Of a DNA stretch of 64,000 nt, positions 12,822 to 25,100 are shown piece after piece. The notes beneath the pieces were generated by a model. That model had not been told where the DNA came from. It saw nothing but the letters and a program-made list of their open reading frames with translations, and made no database searches. The position numbers were made by a program, and so were the translations under genes. The DNA lies in assembly GCF_001625215.2 (NCBI RefSeq), contig NC_030381.2, forward strand, positions 36,640,689-36,704,688, given 5' to 3'. Positions within the stretch are counted from its first letter, which is position 1, and every line of letters begins with the position of its first letter. This DNA comes from Daucus carota subsp. sativus. Lineage: Eukaryota > Streptophyta > Magnoliopsida > Apiales > Apiaceae.

Positions 12822-13024
12822 ATTAATTTATTAAGTTTTAATTTTGTGACAGATTATCTTAACTAAATTTTGATTGAAATTTAAAAAATTTAAGAGTTAT
12901 ATTTAAGATAGATGACATATTTTTGTACTAATATATATAGTTTTTGTTAAAATTGGATCCAGTAAACAAAATGATCAGAACACTATTTTGTTCTACTCGA
13001 CAGCAATCTTTTTTTCACTTGATG

Positions 13025-13770
13025 TTAGGGCAAACCCAGCAGTGATCCAAATATTTAAATTTGGGGCAGATTACCCAAATTCTCTTCTAGCAGTGATTCA
13101 AATTTGGATCACCTACTTTATTATATAATAATGATTTTGTTATTTCTAAATCTTTCGTTTATCGGACTTAAAATTAATTTGTGATTATTAATATAAATTA
13201 ATAATAGTTTACAATAAATAATTAATAAAATTAATGTTTTAGTAAAAACTTAGAATAGTAGGAAAGAAATTTCATTGAAATTAAAAAAAAGAGTACATGC
13301 AGAAAATAAAAAGTACTTAAAATGCATAAAATAAAATTACAATATCAGGAAATGACTAGAAAACAGTATGATAAATAAAATTTTGATTCAATGAAACAGA
13401 TTATTTATGTTTCCTCCGAAATAATCAAAATATTGTCCGTAGCTATTCATATCATTTTGGGATCCTTGAGTTTCATCTTTTTTATGAAATCAACAAACAC
13501 ATTATTTTGTTTTATAATATTAACAATTATATATATAATTTAAATACTTTGATCGATGTTAAAAATATAATTAAATTAATTAATTAAATATAATATAAGT
13601 AGTTAATAATGATTAAACATTAAATTTAAGATTATATTGTTTAATATAAAATTTATGTAATATAATATACAAAAGATAAGTTGGATCACAATTTGGATCA
13701 CGCTGCTGGAGTTGGTCAGAAATTTGGATCAGTTGGTGATCCAAATTTGGATTTTTGAATCACAACGGCT
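13025..13770. mobile_element. Harbinger-type element remnant with ORF1 fragment
   Basis: Both ends carry repeated GTGATCCAAATTTGGATCAC-like sequence and the phrase CAGCAGTGATCC versus GGATCACGCTGCTGG. On the minus strand at about 13407-13475, ACTCAAGGATCCCAAAATGA continues into a frame reading QNDMNSYGQYFDYFGG, which resembles the Tyr/Gln/Phe-rich N-terminus of plant PIF/Harbinger ORF1 (Myb/SANT-like) proteins. The rest of any such gene is absent. The assignment is from memory of the family. Confidence 0.45.
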
Positions 13771-13956
13771 GAAGATGACTATATTCTTATCAAATCAAGC
13801 TGATTTCTATAAGTTTATATAAACCAATTTTTTTGATTGAGATCAAACCGAACACTACTCAGAGTCGAGTTCGGGTAATACTGGAATGGAACAAGAGCTT
13901 TGAGTGCGGCAATACCCGAATCAATACCAGCTCTTAGCTAATACTTCAAACCTAGG

Positions 13957-14868
13957 GGGCGTTTGGATTAAGATTGGGAATGGAATCAGGTATGAGAATG
14001 TGGGTTAATGGGAATGAGAATGGTATGGTTAGGGCTGTAAAATGATCCGGGTGATCCCGGGTACCCATCTGCTCAAGTACCGGATCATATTATTTTTAGC
14101 TTGTCCAGATTTGGGTCCGGGATCGTTTTATTGAGATATAAACTGATCCCGGGTATTTAAGATTCGGATCTGAATGATCCAGTATCGTATTTTCTATTTT
14201 TTAACCGGGTAGTTTATGATCCATCGAATATGAGCCGGATATGATCCATTAACATCAAATATCATTATTATTTCAGTTGTCAAATAATTATCATTTAGTC
14301 TAAGTAAACATAATATTATAAAGTATAATAATTTTAAAATAAAACTTATAGTTATATGTTGTTATATATCATTTATTAAATATATATGAAGATAATAAGT
14401 ATGATCACATTAAATAAATCATATTTTATGAAGATATAAACTTAAATAAGATATTACAATTTTATAAAATGATGACTATTTACTTGCAAATATGATGGTG
14501 TTAAAATATAATATGTATATGAGTTTGAATCGAATATGAACCGTGGATCATATTCGGTTATTCGGGTAGGATCATATTATGAAAAGTTATATGAGACCGA
14601 ATCTGAGCGGGTATAGGTGTGCTCGTATCCGAGATCATATATTATACGGGCTTAATTTTTCCACCAGATTTGGATCGTTATCAAAACGGATATGAGACAT
14701 GTATCATATTTTCGAGCCGGATATGAGCCGAGACACCGGATAGTCCGTATCGATTTACAGCCCTAGGCATGGTAACTCAAGAGATATGAAGGGTATGATT
14801 TAACCACCTAAAAGGATTGGAGTTCCTATTCCATGACACCAAATAACTAATCCAAACACTTGTCATGA
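13957..14868. mobile_element. Outer MITE interrupted by a hAT-type element
   Basis: GGGCGTTTGGATTAAGATTGG at the left (split: GGGCGTTTGGATTAA) is answered by TAATCCAAACACTTG at the right, with GGAATGGAATCAGG versus CCTATTCCATGACACC in the arms. The 14030-14765 element sits inside, so this outer one was present first. Confidence 0.65.
14030..14765. mobile_element. hAT-type element, TAGGGCTGTAAA family, copy 1
   Basis: Inverted termini TAGGGCTGTAAA and TTTACAGCCCTA. The 8-bp flanks GGTATGGT (14022-14029) and GGCATGGT (14766-14773) differ at one base, consistent with an aged hAT target duplication. The interior is rich in GGATCATATT / ATGATCC motifs. A second copy with the same orientation lies at 48398-49125. 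No transposase. Confidence 0.82.
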
Positions 14869-15031
14869 GATTAAGGTTTCGATTCCCGTTAACCGGGCTC
14901 ATTAACCATGAATCATACACCCCGAGTTCGGTTTGAACAATTCCAATGACTCTTTGTTAAATCAACTAGTTCTAACTAAACTAATCAACATCCTTTATTA
15001 ATAATCTTATTTGGGTGGAACATAATAAGTA

Positions 15032-15236
15032 TTCCCTCTGTTTTTTAAATTTGGTGGGTTGACCGGATAGTAAAATTTATTGTTTTTGATTGATTTTTTA
15101 TGTGAATAAAAATTTTGGTTATATATTTTTATTTAGAAAAAAAAAATTTAGAAAATAATATTTTTAACTACCCGGTCAAAACACTTAAAAGTGTGTGCCC
15201 AAATTCAAAGCGTCAAATAATAAAAAAAAGAGGGAG
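15032..15236. mobile_element. Diverged Stowaway-like MITE
   Basis: Degenerate start TTCCCTCTGTTTTTT and end AAAAAGAGGGAG between TA dinucleotides (15030-15031 and 15237-15238), with an internal inverted repeat (GGTGGGTTGACCGG versus CCCGGTCAAAACAC). Confidence 0.6.
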
Positions 15237-15259
15237 TATCAAATATCAAGATGTAAAAT

Positions 15260-16151
15260 CTATTATCTATTATATATCTAATGGAGCAACCTTGAGTAAT
15301 TTAATTCGAAATGACTAATCTATCCTTTAGGCATTATACATATATTTATATATATAAAGGTCATTATTGACTTTTAATACTAACGTATTTATTAGACATT
15401 AATATCTATTCATTAATATACATTAAATTACTTCATAATTAAAACTCCAATACATATATGTATAATATATTTATATTTATAATTTAATGGTAAATAAATA
15501 AATATTCAATGTTATAAAAAGCGGGAATCATAAAATCGGCGATTAATTAGAATGATTAATAGGATCATTATTCAGAATTAATTTTATTTTATATATGTAA
15601 AAATAATAAATATATATAATAAATTTTAAAATTTTAAATGTTCCCCACAAATTTTGTAAATTTTAATTTTCGGCCTAACTTTTAATCAATTAATCCAATT
15701 TTTGCCCAATTAATCATCGATTTTAATCGAATTTTGCCAAATTTCATTATATATCTAATACAACAGTAATGAGTAACCTATTTATTAGACATTAATATCT
15801 ATTCATTAATATACACTAATTATTTAATAATTAAAACTCCAATACATATATGTATATGATATTTATAATTATGATTTAATTAATAAACAAACAAACAAGT
15901 AAATATCCAGTATCGTAAAAAGCGAGAATCAGAAAATCGATGATTAATCGAAATGATTAACATGATCATTATTTGGAATTAATTTAATATTGTATATATA
16001 TAAATAATATATATCTAATCATTTTTAAAATTTAAAACCCCCCCCCCCAACATCGATTTAACCGAATTGGATTAAAAATCTGTCTGATTATATTTTAATC
16101 AATTAAACGGCCGATTTTAGAATATTTAATTATTATGATTTAATAGAATTA

Positions 16152-16186
<35 letters not shown>

Positions 16187-16522
16187 TATTTATAAATATA
16201 ATATATAACTATATGCCAAAGACTCTAATTCAGGAAGAACCTCATTTTTTTATAATTTTCAATAATTTTAGGTGGGTGGTAATTTAATTATATAATAAAA
16301 TTTGGAATAGTGTATTTTTGGGTATTTATATTTTATTAAATATCATAATAGTGAGGATATAGACATCAATATAATATGACTTAAAACATAAATAAATATA
16401 AAATTTAAATTAATTTTATAATACAAATAATCTCAATTAAAAAAAGATGAGCAAAAAGATATAAAATATATTAAAAAAAATAATTTAAAGCAACCCGTGT
16501 TTTGCACGGGTTAAAAAGCTAG
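15260..16522 (+). mobile_element. Helitron-like element, 3' terminus clear
   Basis: The right end is a textbook Helitron 3' terminus: an 8-bp hairpin AACCCGTG (16492-16499) / CACGGGTT (16505-16512), six bases, then CTAG at 16519-16522 followed by T. The left boundary is a guess: a TC-initiated stretch TCTATTATCTATTATATATC near 15260. Inside, about 15340-15700 is repeated in diverged form at about 15760-16120. No helicase gene is present. Confidence 0.6.
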
Positions 16523-16534
16523 TATTAGTAAAAT

Positions 16535-17190
16535 ATGAAAGGGTGCACCAAATAAAAAACATGTATTGCATTGTAGTAAACAATAAATATAATAAAACTC
16601 TTTGATTAACTACTGTGGGGATTGTCAATCATTAATATGTGACACAATATAATTTTTTTTGATTTCTCACACATAAATTGTTCAAAATATAGTGCAATAG
16701 TAGGCAACTTAAGAAATTGTCTTCGGTCTCTCAAAAAAAAAGAAAAGAAATTGTATTTGGTCCATTATGACATCATAATTAGCTGGAAGAGGGGTTCAAT
16801 AACTTATCATCAATTTTAAAATTAAATTATATCTTTGAAGTTTTGCATTTCAGTATTTTCTACAAAAGTTTGTTGTCTAATTATATCAATTTTCTAATTG
16901 CAAAAGCGAAGTTAGTGGTCGTTAAAAATCTTATCTTAAAACATCGATATTCACAAATAAAAAATGATGAATTAGAATTTTTAAATCCTAATCCAAAAGA
17001 TAAAAAAATTCTTGCGCGACGTGCAAAATTCATTTCTTCATTGAAAATGTGGTATCGAAATATAAAAGTTATAAATTTTGAAATAAAGGAAAAATGGCAA
17101 AAATTGCCAAGTAATTGAAATTTTATCCCGTTATGTATGATAAATATATATATATGATCCTACACCAATACAAACTAAATATAAACTAGT
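16535..17190. repeat. Diverged direct repeat, copy A
   Basis: This 650-bp stretch matches 19007-19637 in order and orientation. Shared phrases include AATAAATATAATAA, CTCTTTGATTAACTAC, TTGTCAATCATTAATATGTG, GACATCATAATTAGCT and AACATCGATATTCACAAAT. The two copies flank the secreted-peptide gene. An open frame at 16843-17118 has no counterpart in the other copy and is not called. Confidence 0.8.
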
Positions 17191-17427
17191 GCAATTAAGT
17201 CGAATAAAAAGGCTTGTTCCTCTGGGGATGACGTCCAAAGCAGGCCTAGATAGGACATAGTAGGATTGAAATGGAGCCCAATGGGAACTTGATAGCATAG
17301 GGTCATGTTTTGGCTTTTAGGGATGTCTAGAGCTTGTTCAAGACCTGTTCGGAGTCTTGGCGAGGCTCAAATGGATTGAGTGGAGGTGGGGATCAACCCT
17401 AGGTAGGTGATATCATGTATGGGGTGA

Positions 17428-18411
<984 letters not shown>

Positions 18412-18798
18412 TTAATAAAGAGTCGCGGGTTCTTCACTCAGAGGTACATATGCTACTTGCATCTCTGTGAAGTGAGGCAGAGGTACATATGCTACTTGCA
18501 TCTCTGTGAAGTGAGGCGCAGGTTCTTCACTCATTGGATAAGATTCAGATGCTTCTTGCACCATGGTGAGAGCAGATGTGGGTTCGTCACCCATTAGAGG
18601 TGTTGGTTCTTCACCCCTCAAAGGTGTTGGTTCTTCACCCATTAGAGTTGTTGAAATCTTATTGGTGGAGGTACCAACCGCTAACTTATCAATGGAATTT
18701 GTACTAGATATAACACGGGCATTTGTAGCCAAAACAATATGACTGATTACTATAACTATTAAAAATAATGAACTGATTCTCACTAGTGATCTATCCAT
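18412..18798 (-). CDS. Secreted repeat-containing peptide precursor, unclassified
   Basis: A single-exon 128-residue protein. Residues 1 to about 27 form a good signal peptide: a charged start MDRSLVR, then a hydrophobic stretch ISSLFLIVIVISHIVLA ending ATNA. The mature part has no cysteines or membrane segment. It carries acidic proline-containing repeats (GEEPTPLR, GEEPTPLM, GDEPTSAL, SEEPAPHF, SEEPATLY) and two identical 13-residue units PHFTEMQVAYVPL, produced by a perfect 39-bp tandem duplication. This is the layout of a secreted multi-unit peptide precursor or a small cell-wall protein. I do not recognise the family; it lacks the SGP motif of PIP peptides. A TATA box 95 bases upstream supports a real gene. 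The ATG begins the signal peptide directly. It is flanked by two copies of a diverged direct repeat. Confidence 0.6.
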   Translation of the reverse strand: MDRSLVRISSLFLIVIVISHIVLATNARVISSTNSIDKLAVGTSTNKISTTLMGEEPTPLRGEEPTPLMGDEPTSALTMVQEASESYPMSEEPAPHFTEMQVAYVPLPHFTEMQVAYVPLSEEPATLY

Positions 18799-18891
18799 TA
18801 TGATATAATTATTTGTATGAAAGCTTCTAGTGAAGGTTGAGCCTTAATAATTCACTATCGAATGTTGGTGAATATTGATTGTTGTTTTCGG

Positions 18892-18901
18892 TATATATAT
18901 A
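18892..18901 (-). promoter_or_regulatory. Probable TATA box of the peptide gene
   Basis: TATATATATA on the minus strand, 94 bases before the ATG at 18798, the usual distance once a short leader is allowed for. Confidence 0.5.
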
Positions 18902-19006
18902 CATACATGAACCGTTTTTGAGATGTAACTCATGTATTGACAATTCTCTCTAGTAACGGACGTTAGAATGAATACAAATGACATTATTACTTTTACAGTA
19001 ATAAAT

Positions 19007-19637
19007 ATAAATTGGGGTCCACCAAATAAAATACATGTACTGGATTGCTGTAAACAATAAATATAATAAGACTCTTTGATTAACTACCACAAAGGTTGTC
19101 AATCATTAATATGTGACATAATTTATTTATTTTTTTAATCTCTCACACATATCTTGTTTAAAATATAGTGCAATAATAGGCAACTTAAAAAATTGTGTTA
19201 GATCCAATACGACATCATAATTAGCTAGAAGAGGGGTTTAATAATTTATCATCGATTTTAAAATTGAATTACCTCTTTAAAACTTTACATTTTAGTACTC
19301 TCCATAAAAGTTTGAAGTCTAAAATTTTTGGAGATTAATTTTCTAGTTTAAAAGGTGAAGCTAGTGGTCGTAAAAAATCCTAAGTCTTAAAACATCGATA
19401 TTCACAAATTAAAAATGATGAAGTAAAATTTTCAAAGAGCTAATCCAAAAGATTAATAAAAAAAATCTCATGCAACTTGTGAAAAGTCATTTCCTCATTG
19501 AAAATGTCTTATCAAAATATTAAAGTTATAAATTTTAAAATATATAGAGGAGAAAAAGGAAGAATTACCAAGCAATTGAATTTTCATCATGTTACACACA
19601 CACACATGCTAAATATAAACCAGTGCAATCCAACCTA
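19007..19637. repeat. Diverged direct repeat, copy B
   Basis: The partner of 16535-17190. It lies just upstream of the peptide gene, so it contains that gene's distal promoter region. The other copy lies downstream and has no peptide gene next to it. Confidence 0.8.
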
Positions 19638-19720
19638 CATCACCTCCGAAACTAATAGCATCGGAGTTGACCTTCAGATACATATCATTTGTAACCCAAC
19701 GTTCAGAACTATCACTTACA
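19609..19720 (-). pseudogene. Possible LINE-type RNase H remnant
   Basis: A minus-strand frame contains SERWVTNDMYLKVNSDAISF followed by GGDVGWIALVY. The pattern of Lys-x-Asn-x-Asp-Ala, a short gap, then a Gly-rich strand and hydrophobic strand resembles the start of the RNase H-like (RVT_3) domain found in plant LINE elements and related host proteins. Only the first strands are present, and a stop follows. The resemblance is suggestive only. Confidence 0.3.
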
Positions 19721-19729
19721 TCAACTGAT

Positions 19730-20280
19730 ATTGAAGCAATAAATACCCTCAAAATATGAACAAATTTTTGTTGCAAAAGATGAGTTTTTGCAGTTTCCAC
19801 CACCATCCCAAAATCGATGCAAGTCTTATTGATCAGCCAAAATATCATATAAATCATTCTCACATAAAACATCAACATCCGTGGGAAGACACACACCAAT
19901 TTTAAAACATAACATACTAACATCCCAAAAATATGGGTATAATTAACAATCTTGATAACAAAATACTCAATAAGATCTTATCCAAAAAAGATTAAATCTT
20001 GATTTTATTGAAAAACTGAAATATAGAATAGGAGATAGGAGAGCGAAAAAGGGCTTAAACGATAAGGGGAATCTAAAAGGTGAAGAAGTGACGGGAGTCG
20101 ACTCAAAAAGAAGAGACAAGAGACTCTCAAAACAGAAGAGACATACGTTAAACCATCCTGCGCGTGTGTTTTTTCAAAAATATATAGTTAAAAAAAAAAA
20201 TATTTCATACTAGAGTTTTTTATATCACTCATGAAAATATTTTTGTTAAGAAAATTACGCTTTAACAAAGTAACTTTCAC
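19730..20280. other. Spacer, nothing recognised
   Basis: No gene or clear transposon boundaries. The minus-strand reading frame that enters the RNase H-like remnant starts here but shows no domain of its own. Confidence 0.5.
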
Positions 20281-21415
20281 AATGGTGTTGGACCTCAGTG
20301 TCACATTTGGGAGAGAAAATTGTCCTTAATGTCACGATCGCTTCAAATGGCCCTGACTGTTACTTCAAAACGCAACTTCGACTTGCGTCTATGTCAAAAC
20401 GCAATTTCAGTTGCCATTTTTATTCAGAACGTAACTTTAAGTTGTGTTTTACAGTCTAAACGGAATTAAAAGTTGTGTTTTGAATATTGTTATTTTTCTA
20501 TTTTTTTTAAAAACTAAGTTCATTTTAAGTATAAATAAAACATTCTAAAAATCGAATATGAACCCTAAAATATTAAAAACTATTAATTTTTAGATTAAGT
20601 TTAGAATTAATTAGGGTTTAGGCTCGAGGGTTTAGGGCCCATCAGCTAATTTAATTTCAGGTATAAATAAATTATTTTAAAATCCAAATGTGAACCCTAT
20701 AATGTTAACAACTGTTAATTTACGTTCCAATATGAATTTTATTACACTAGAATTAATTAGGGTTTAGGTTCGAGGGCCTAAACCCTAACCGTCAGCCAAA
20801 ATCCAAATGTGAACCCTAATATGATAACTGTTAATTTACGTTCAAATATTAATTTTATTACATTGGTTCCTCGGCTTTAGGGTCGTGAGAGACCCTAAAA
20901 CTTAAAATTAATTTGGGTTTAGGCTCAAGGGTTTAGGATCGCCCTAAAATCTCAATTCTAAGCCCAAACAGTCAGCCGATTTAATTTCAAATATTTTTTA
21001 TGTATAAATAAATACCTAAAACGTAACTTAGTGTTACGTTTCTAGTCATTAAAATGTAAATTCATATTACGTTTCTGCTTGTTTAAAAAATATCGAACGT
21101 CAAAACGTAAATTTGTATTCATGTTGTATTTTATTGAAAAATTTGGGTTTAGGGTTGTCCTAAAACCTCAATCCTAAACCCAAACGATCAGCCGATTTAA
21201 TTTTAAACATATTTTATTTGTAAATAAATATCTAAAACGTAACTTAGTGTTACATTTTTAGTCATTAAAATATAAATTCATGTTACGTTTCGCTTGTTTA
21301 AAAATTGAAAAACATCAAAACATATCTTCGTATTCATGTTATATTTTATTGGAAAAATATAAAACAACGCGAATTTGTGTTTTAAAGTGACAACATGGAC
21401 CTTTTCCATGGTTTG
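20281..21415. repeat. Degenerate repeat field with AACGTAAC and TTTAGGGTTTAGG motifs
   Basis: Blocks with AAATCCAAATGTGAACCCTA, TTAATTTACGTTC and AATTAGGGTTTAGGCTCGAGG recur several times between 20520 and 21200, in both orientations (CCTAAACCCTAACCG). The phrase AAACGTAACTTAGTGTTACGTTT style palindrome recurs near 21020 and 21236. The outer parts (20281-20470 and 21370-21415) share COMMON words such as AACGCAACTT. No protein-coding frame. Probably the interior of a degraded transposon. Confidence 0.6.
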
Positions 21416-21424
21416 GGACGTTAT

Positions 21425-22115
21425 TGGGTTAAATAGCTAATTCACCACTAACCTGACTGGAAACTTGCAACTGAGTAATGTTGTTGAAAAAATTTTCAAA
21501 CGCATCACCAAGTAATTAAAAACTTTCAAAATCATCATTCTCCGTCAGTCCCGTTAAGTAGTTAATGGAAAGTTCAAAAAAGAAATTAAAAAAAAAACCA
21601 AAAAAATTGGAAAAATTGGAAAAAAATCATGAAAAATTCTGAAAAAATTCAACAAAACCTGATTTTTTTTTTGAAAAATGTGAATAAAATAAAAGAAAAT
21701 CAAAAAATTAAAAAAATGGAAAACAAAAAGTTTCAAACCTTTTTTTTATTCTTTTCAATTTTTCTACAACCCGAAAAAAAAACTTGCCACCTAATTTTTT
21801 TCAAATTCTTTTAAGATTTTTGAATTTTTTTCAGAATATTTTTGAACTTTAGATTTTTTTTTCTGAATTTTTTGAATTTATTATGAATTTTTTTTTCCTC
21901 CAAATTTGTCTGAATTTTTTAAGTGTTTTTCAGATTTTTTTTCATTTTTTTAAAAAAATGTTTTTGAACTTTCCGTTAATTACTTAACGGAACTGACGGA
22001 GAATGATGCTTTTGAAAGTTTTTAATTACTTGGTGATGCGTTTGAAAGTTTTTTCAACAACATGACTCAGTTGCAAGTTTCGAGCCAGGTTAGCGATGAA
22101 TTAGCTATTTAACCC
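21425..22115. mobile_element. Mutator-type foldback MITE
   Basis: The left end GGGTTAAATAGCTAATTC is the inverse of the right end GAATTAGCTATTTAACCC, continuing into arms that share CATCACCAAGTAATTAAAAA and TCCGTCAGT(C/T)CCGTTAAGTA. The 9-bp duplication GGACGTTAT flanks it (21416-21424 and 22116-22124). The centre is T- and A-rich spacer without a gene. Confidence 0.88.
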
Positions 22116-22131
22116 GGACGTTATCACATTA

Positions 22132-25100
22132 CTAGCTTTTTTGGCCCGTGCTACGCACACGGGTATTGATTCTTTGATTTTCATCAACTTAATTTATACT
22201 TTATGTCGTGATTAACCCCAAATCCAGCGGGTAATCGGCGCAGTCAAATTATTTATTATGAGTTTTAAATTATAGAATTTTACATGTTTATTAGCATTTT
22301 GCCCCGTGCTACGCACACGTGTATGATTTTTTGTTTTTTTTGTCGAGTGAACATATACATTTTTTATTAACAAATAGTATGATACGAGATATAAGTTATG
22401 AAAGCAACATACGTAAGAGTCAAAATACTTAAGTTTTGTTATTGGCGATCAGTACGTTGTACATGTTAAAAATAATATGTACGAATGTCGATTGAAAAAA
22501 ATAAAATCACGCAACGAAAATTATGACGACGCGGACTATATAAATCTTTGTATTTAGAAACATAAATAATTATAAACTTAACCTGACTATGCGTAATATA
22601 AAGCTTCCATCCATACCTTCATTATAAAATTAAGGCGAATATGCAAATGATAGAGTTTCCTCCATTCCTTAATGAAAATTGATAAATAAGTTAAGAAATA
22701 ATTAACCTTAAGGTAATACATCAATAAAGAAATACATATGTAGTCATAATTCAGATACATTACAGAATTATACGGTACGATTGTTGCCTGTATTGAAAAT
22801 TGATAATAAAAAGATATACGTGATAAACATCTATAATGGAATAGATTCTGTATTGATTTTATAACAGAATAGATTTTTAATTAGTATCATTATTATAATC
22901 AAATATTTAATATAATATTAATATTTCATGTTTGGAATAAAAATTTATTAACTTTATGGATTTATTATCAAATCATTATTTGTATTGTTAAATAATCAAA
23001 AATATCAGGTAATATTTTCTAAAGTATTTATAAAAGACACCAAAATAGTAACGACTATATAATTAAAATTTCTCGATGTCGCCTAATGGCGACCCCTCGA
23101 ATATTAAATAAAATAACAAAAAATTATAGTAAACTGTATGTAAAATTTTGTATTCTCAAGTTATTTAAATAAAAATATGCTCATTTATCAAATTTTTATT
23201 TCAATAAATATATGCTCATAGCATTTTGGCCCATGCTACGCACACGTGTATGATTTTTTGATTTTTTTTATCTAGTTAACCTATACATTTTTTTATTAAC
23301 AAACGGTAATGATATGAGATATAAGTTCTGAAAGGCAATGTAGGTAACAGTCAAAATAACTGAGTTATGTTATTGGCGATCAATACGTTGTAGATGTTAA
23401 AGATAATATATACGAATGTTGATTGAAAAAAAAATAAAATCACGTAACAGAAATTATAACGACGCGTACTATATAAATCTTTGTATTTCGAAACATAAAT
23501 AACTATAAACTTAACCCAGTTATGCTGATTATAAAGTTTTCTTCCATTCATTAATTATAAAATTATGGTGAATATGCTGCTGACAGAGTTTCCTCCTGTC
23601 CTTAATAAAAATTGATAAATATCTATAACAAAATAGATTTTTCATTAATATCATTAATATAATCAAATATTTAATATAATAATAGTATTTCATGTTTGGA
23701 ATAAAAATCCATAAGTTTATGGATATATTATTAAATCATTATTTGTATAGTTAAAATAATAAAAAATATTAGGTAATTTTTATCTAAAATATAAATAAAC
23801 TTTCTCGGCGTCGCCTCATACCTTAAATAAAATAGCAAAACATAATAATAAACTGTATGCAAAGAATTTTACTGTTAAGTTATTTGAATAAAACGATGCT
23901 CATCTATCAAATTTTTATTCAAAAAAAAATGCTCATAGCATTTTGGCCCGTGCTACGTACACTGATAAGATTTTTTTTGTCTTTTTTTCCAGTGAAGCTA
24001 TACATTTTTTTATTAACAAAAAGTATGATATGAGATATAAGTTAAGAAAGAAAATGTAATAGATTTTTCATTGGTATCATTAATATAACAGAACTCTGAT
24101 AGAAGCTGTTGATAGAGTTTCCTCCCGTCCTTAATAAAAATTGATAAACATGTTAAGAAATAATTAACCTTGTGGGAATACCTCAATAAAGAAATACATA
24201 TGTGATTTTAAAAAAAAAATACATATGTAGTCATAATTCAGTTACATTACTAAAATTATATGCTACAATTATTGCCTATATTGATAATAAGAATACATAC
24301 GTCATAAATATCTATAATAGAATCGATTTTGTAACGGAATAGATTTTTCATTGGTATCATTAATATAACCAAATTATAATATAATAATAATATTTTATGT
24401 TTGGAATAAACATTTATAAGTTCATGGATCTGTTATTAAATCATTAATTGTATAGTTAAAATAATTAAAAAACAATTTTTTTCAAAAATATTTATAAAAG
24501 ACATGAAAATAGTAATGACTATATAATTAAAATTTCTCAGTGCCGCCTAACGACAACACCTCGTATCTTGAATAGAATAACAAAAAATTATAATAAACTG
24601 CATGTAAAAAATTTTATTGTTTTTTTTGAGAAAATGTAAAAAATTTTATTGTTAATTTTGTTTAAATAAAAATATGCTCATTTATTACCACATGAAAATT
24701 ATTTAAGCATTTTGGCCTGTGCTACACACACGGGTATGATACGGGTATGAAAAAAATACTTTATTAATAATGAAATTATAACAAAAAATTTTGATCTGAA
24801 AATTGAATGTAATGAATATGAAAACTTTATAAATTAAACGAAAAAGTATTGTAGTAATAAATGTCAAAATCTGTGGAAATCAAATGAAGTTTGACTTCCT
24901 ATTCGCATATAAGCTATTACAGTCCATATCCATGTATCGAAAATTTGAAAAACCTAGTATATGAATACTTCCTTATCAAGAGCTGAAATTATGGAGTGAG
25001 AAAAGTTTCCATTAATTTGAATTTATAACAAAAAATTTTGATTTGAAAATTAAATATAATATTGTATATGGAAACCACTACATTTTATACAAAAATGGAT

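Noticed and set aside
20600..21180. Interstitial telomere repeat tract
   Set aside because: TTTAGGG words are isolated and embedded in a larger diverged repeat, not in tandem.
22132..24740. CRISPR-like array suggested by recurring GCCCGTGCTACGC blocks
   Set aside because: Spacing is 0.7-0.9 kb and intervening DNA is homologous; these are Helitron-type termini in a plant genome.
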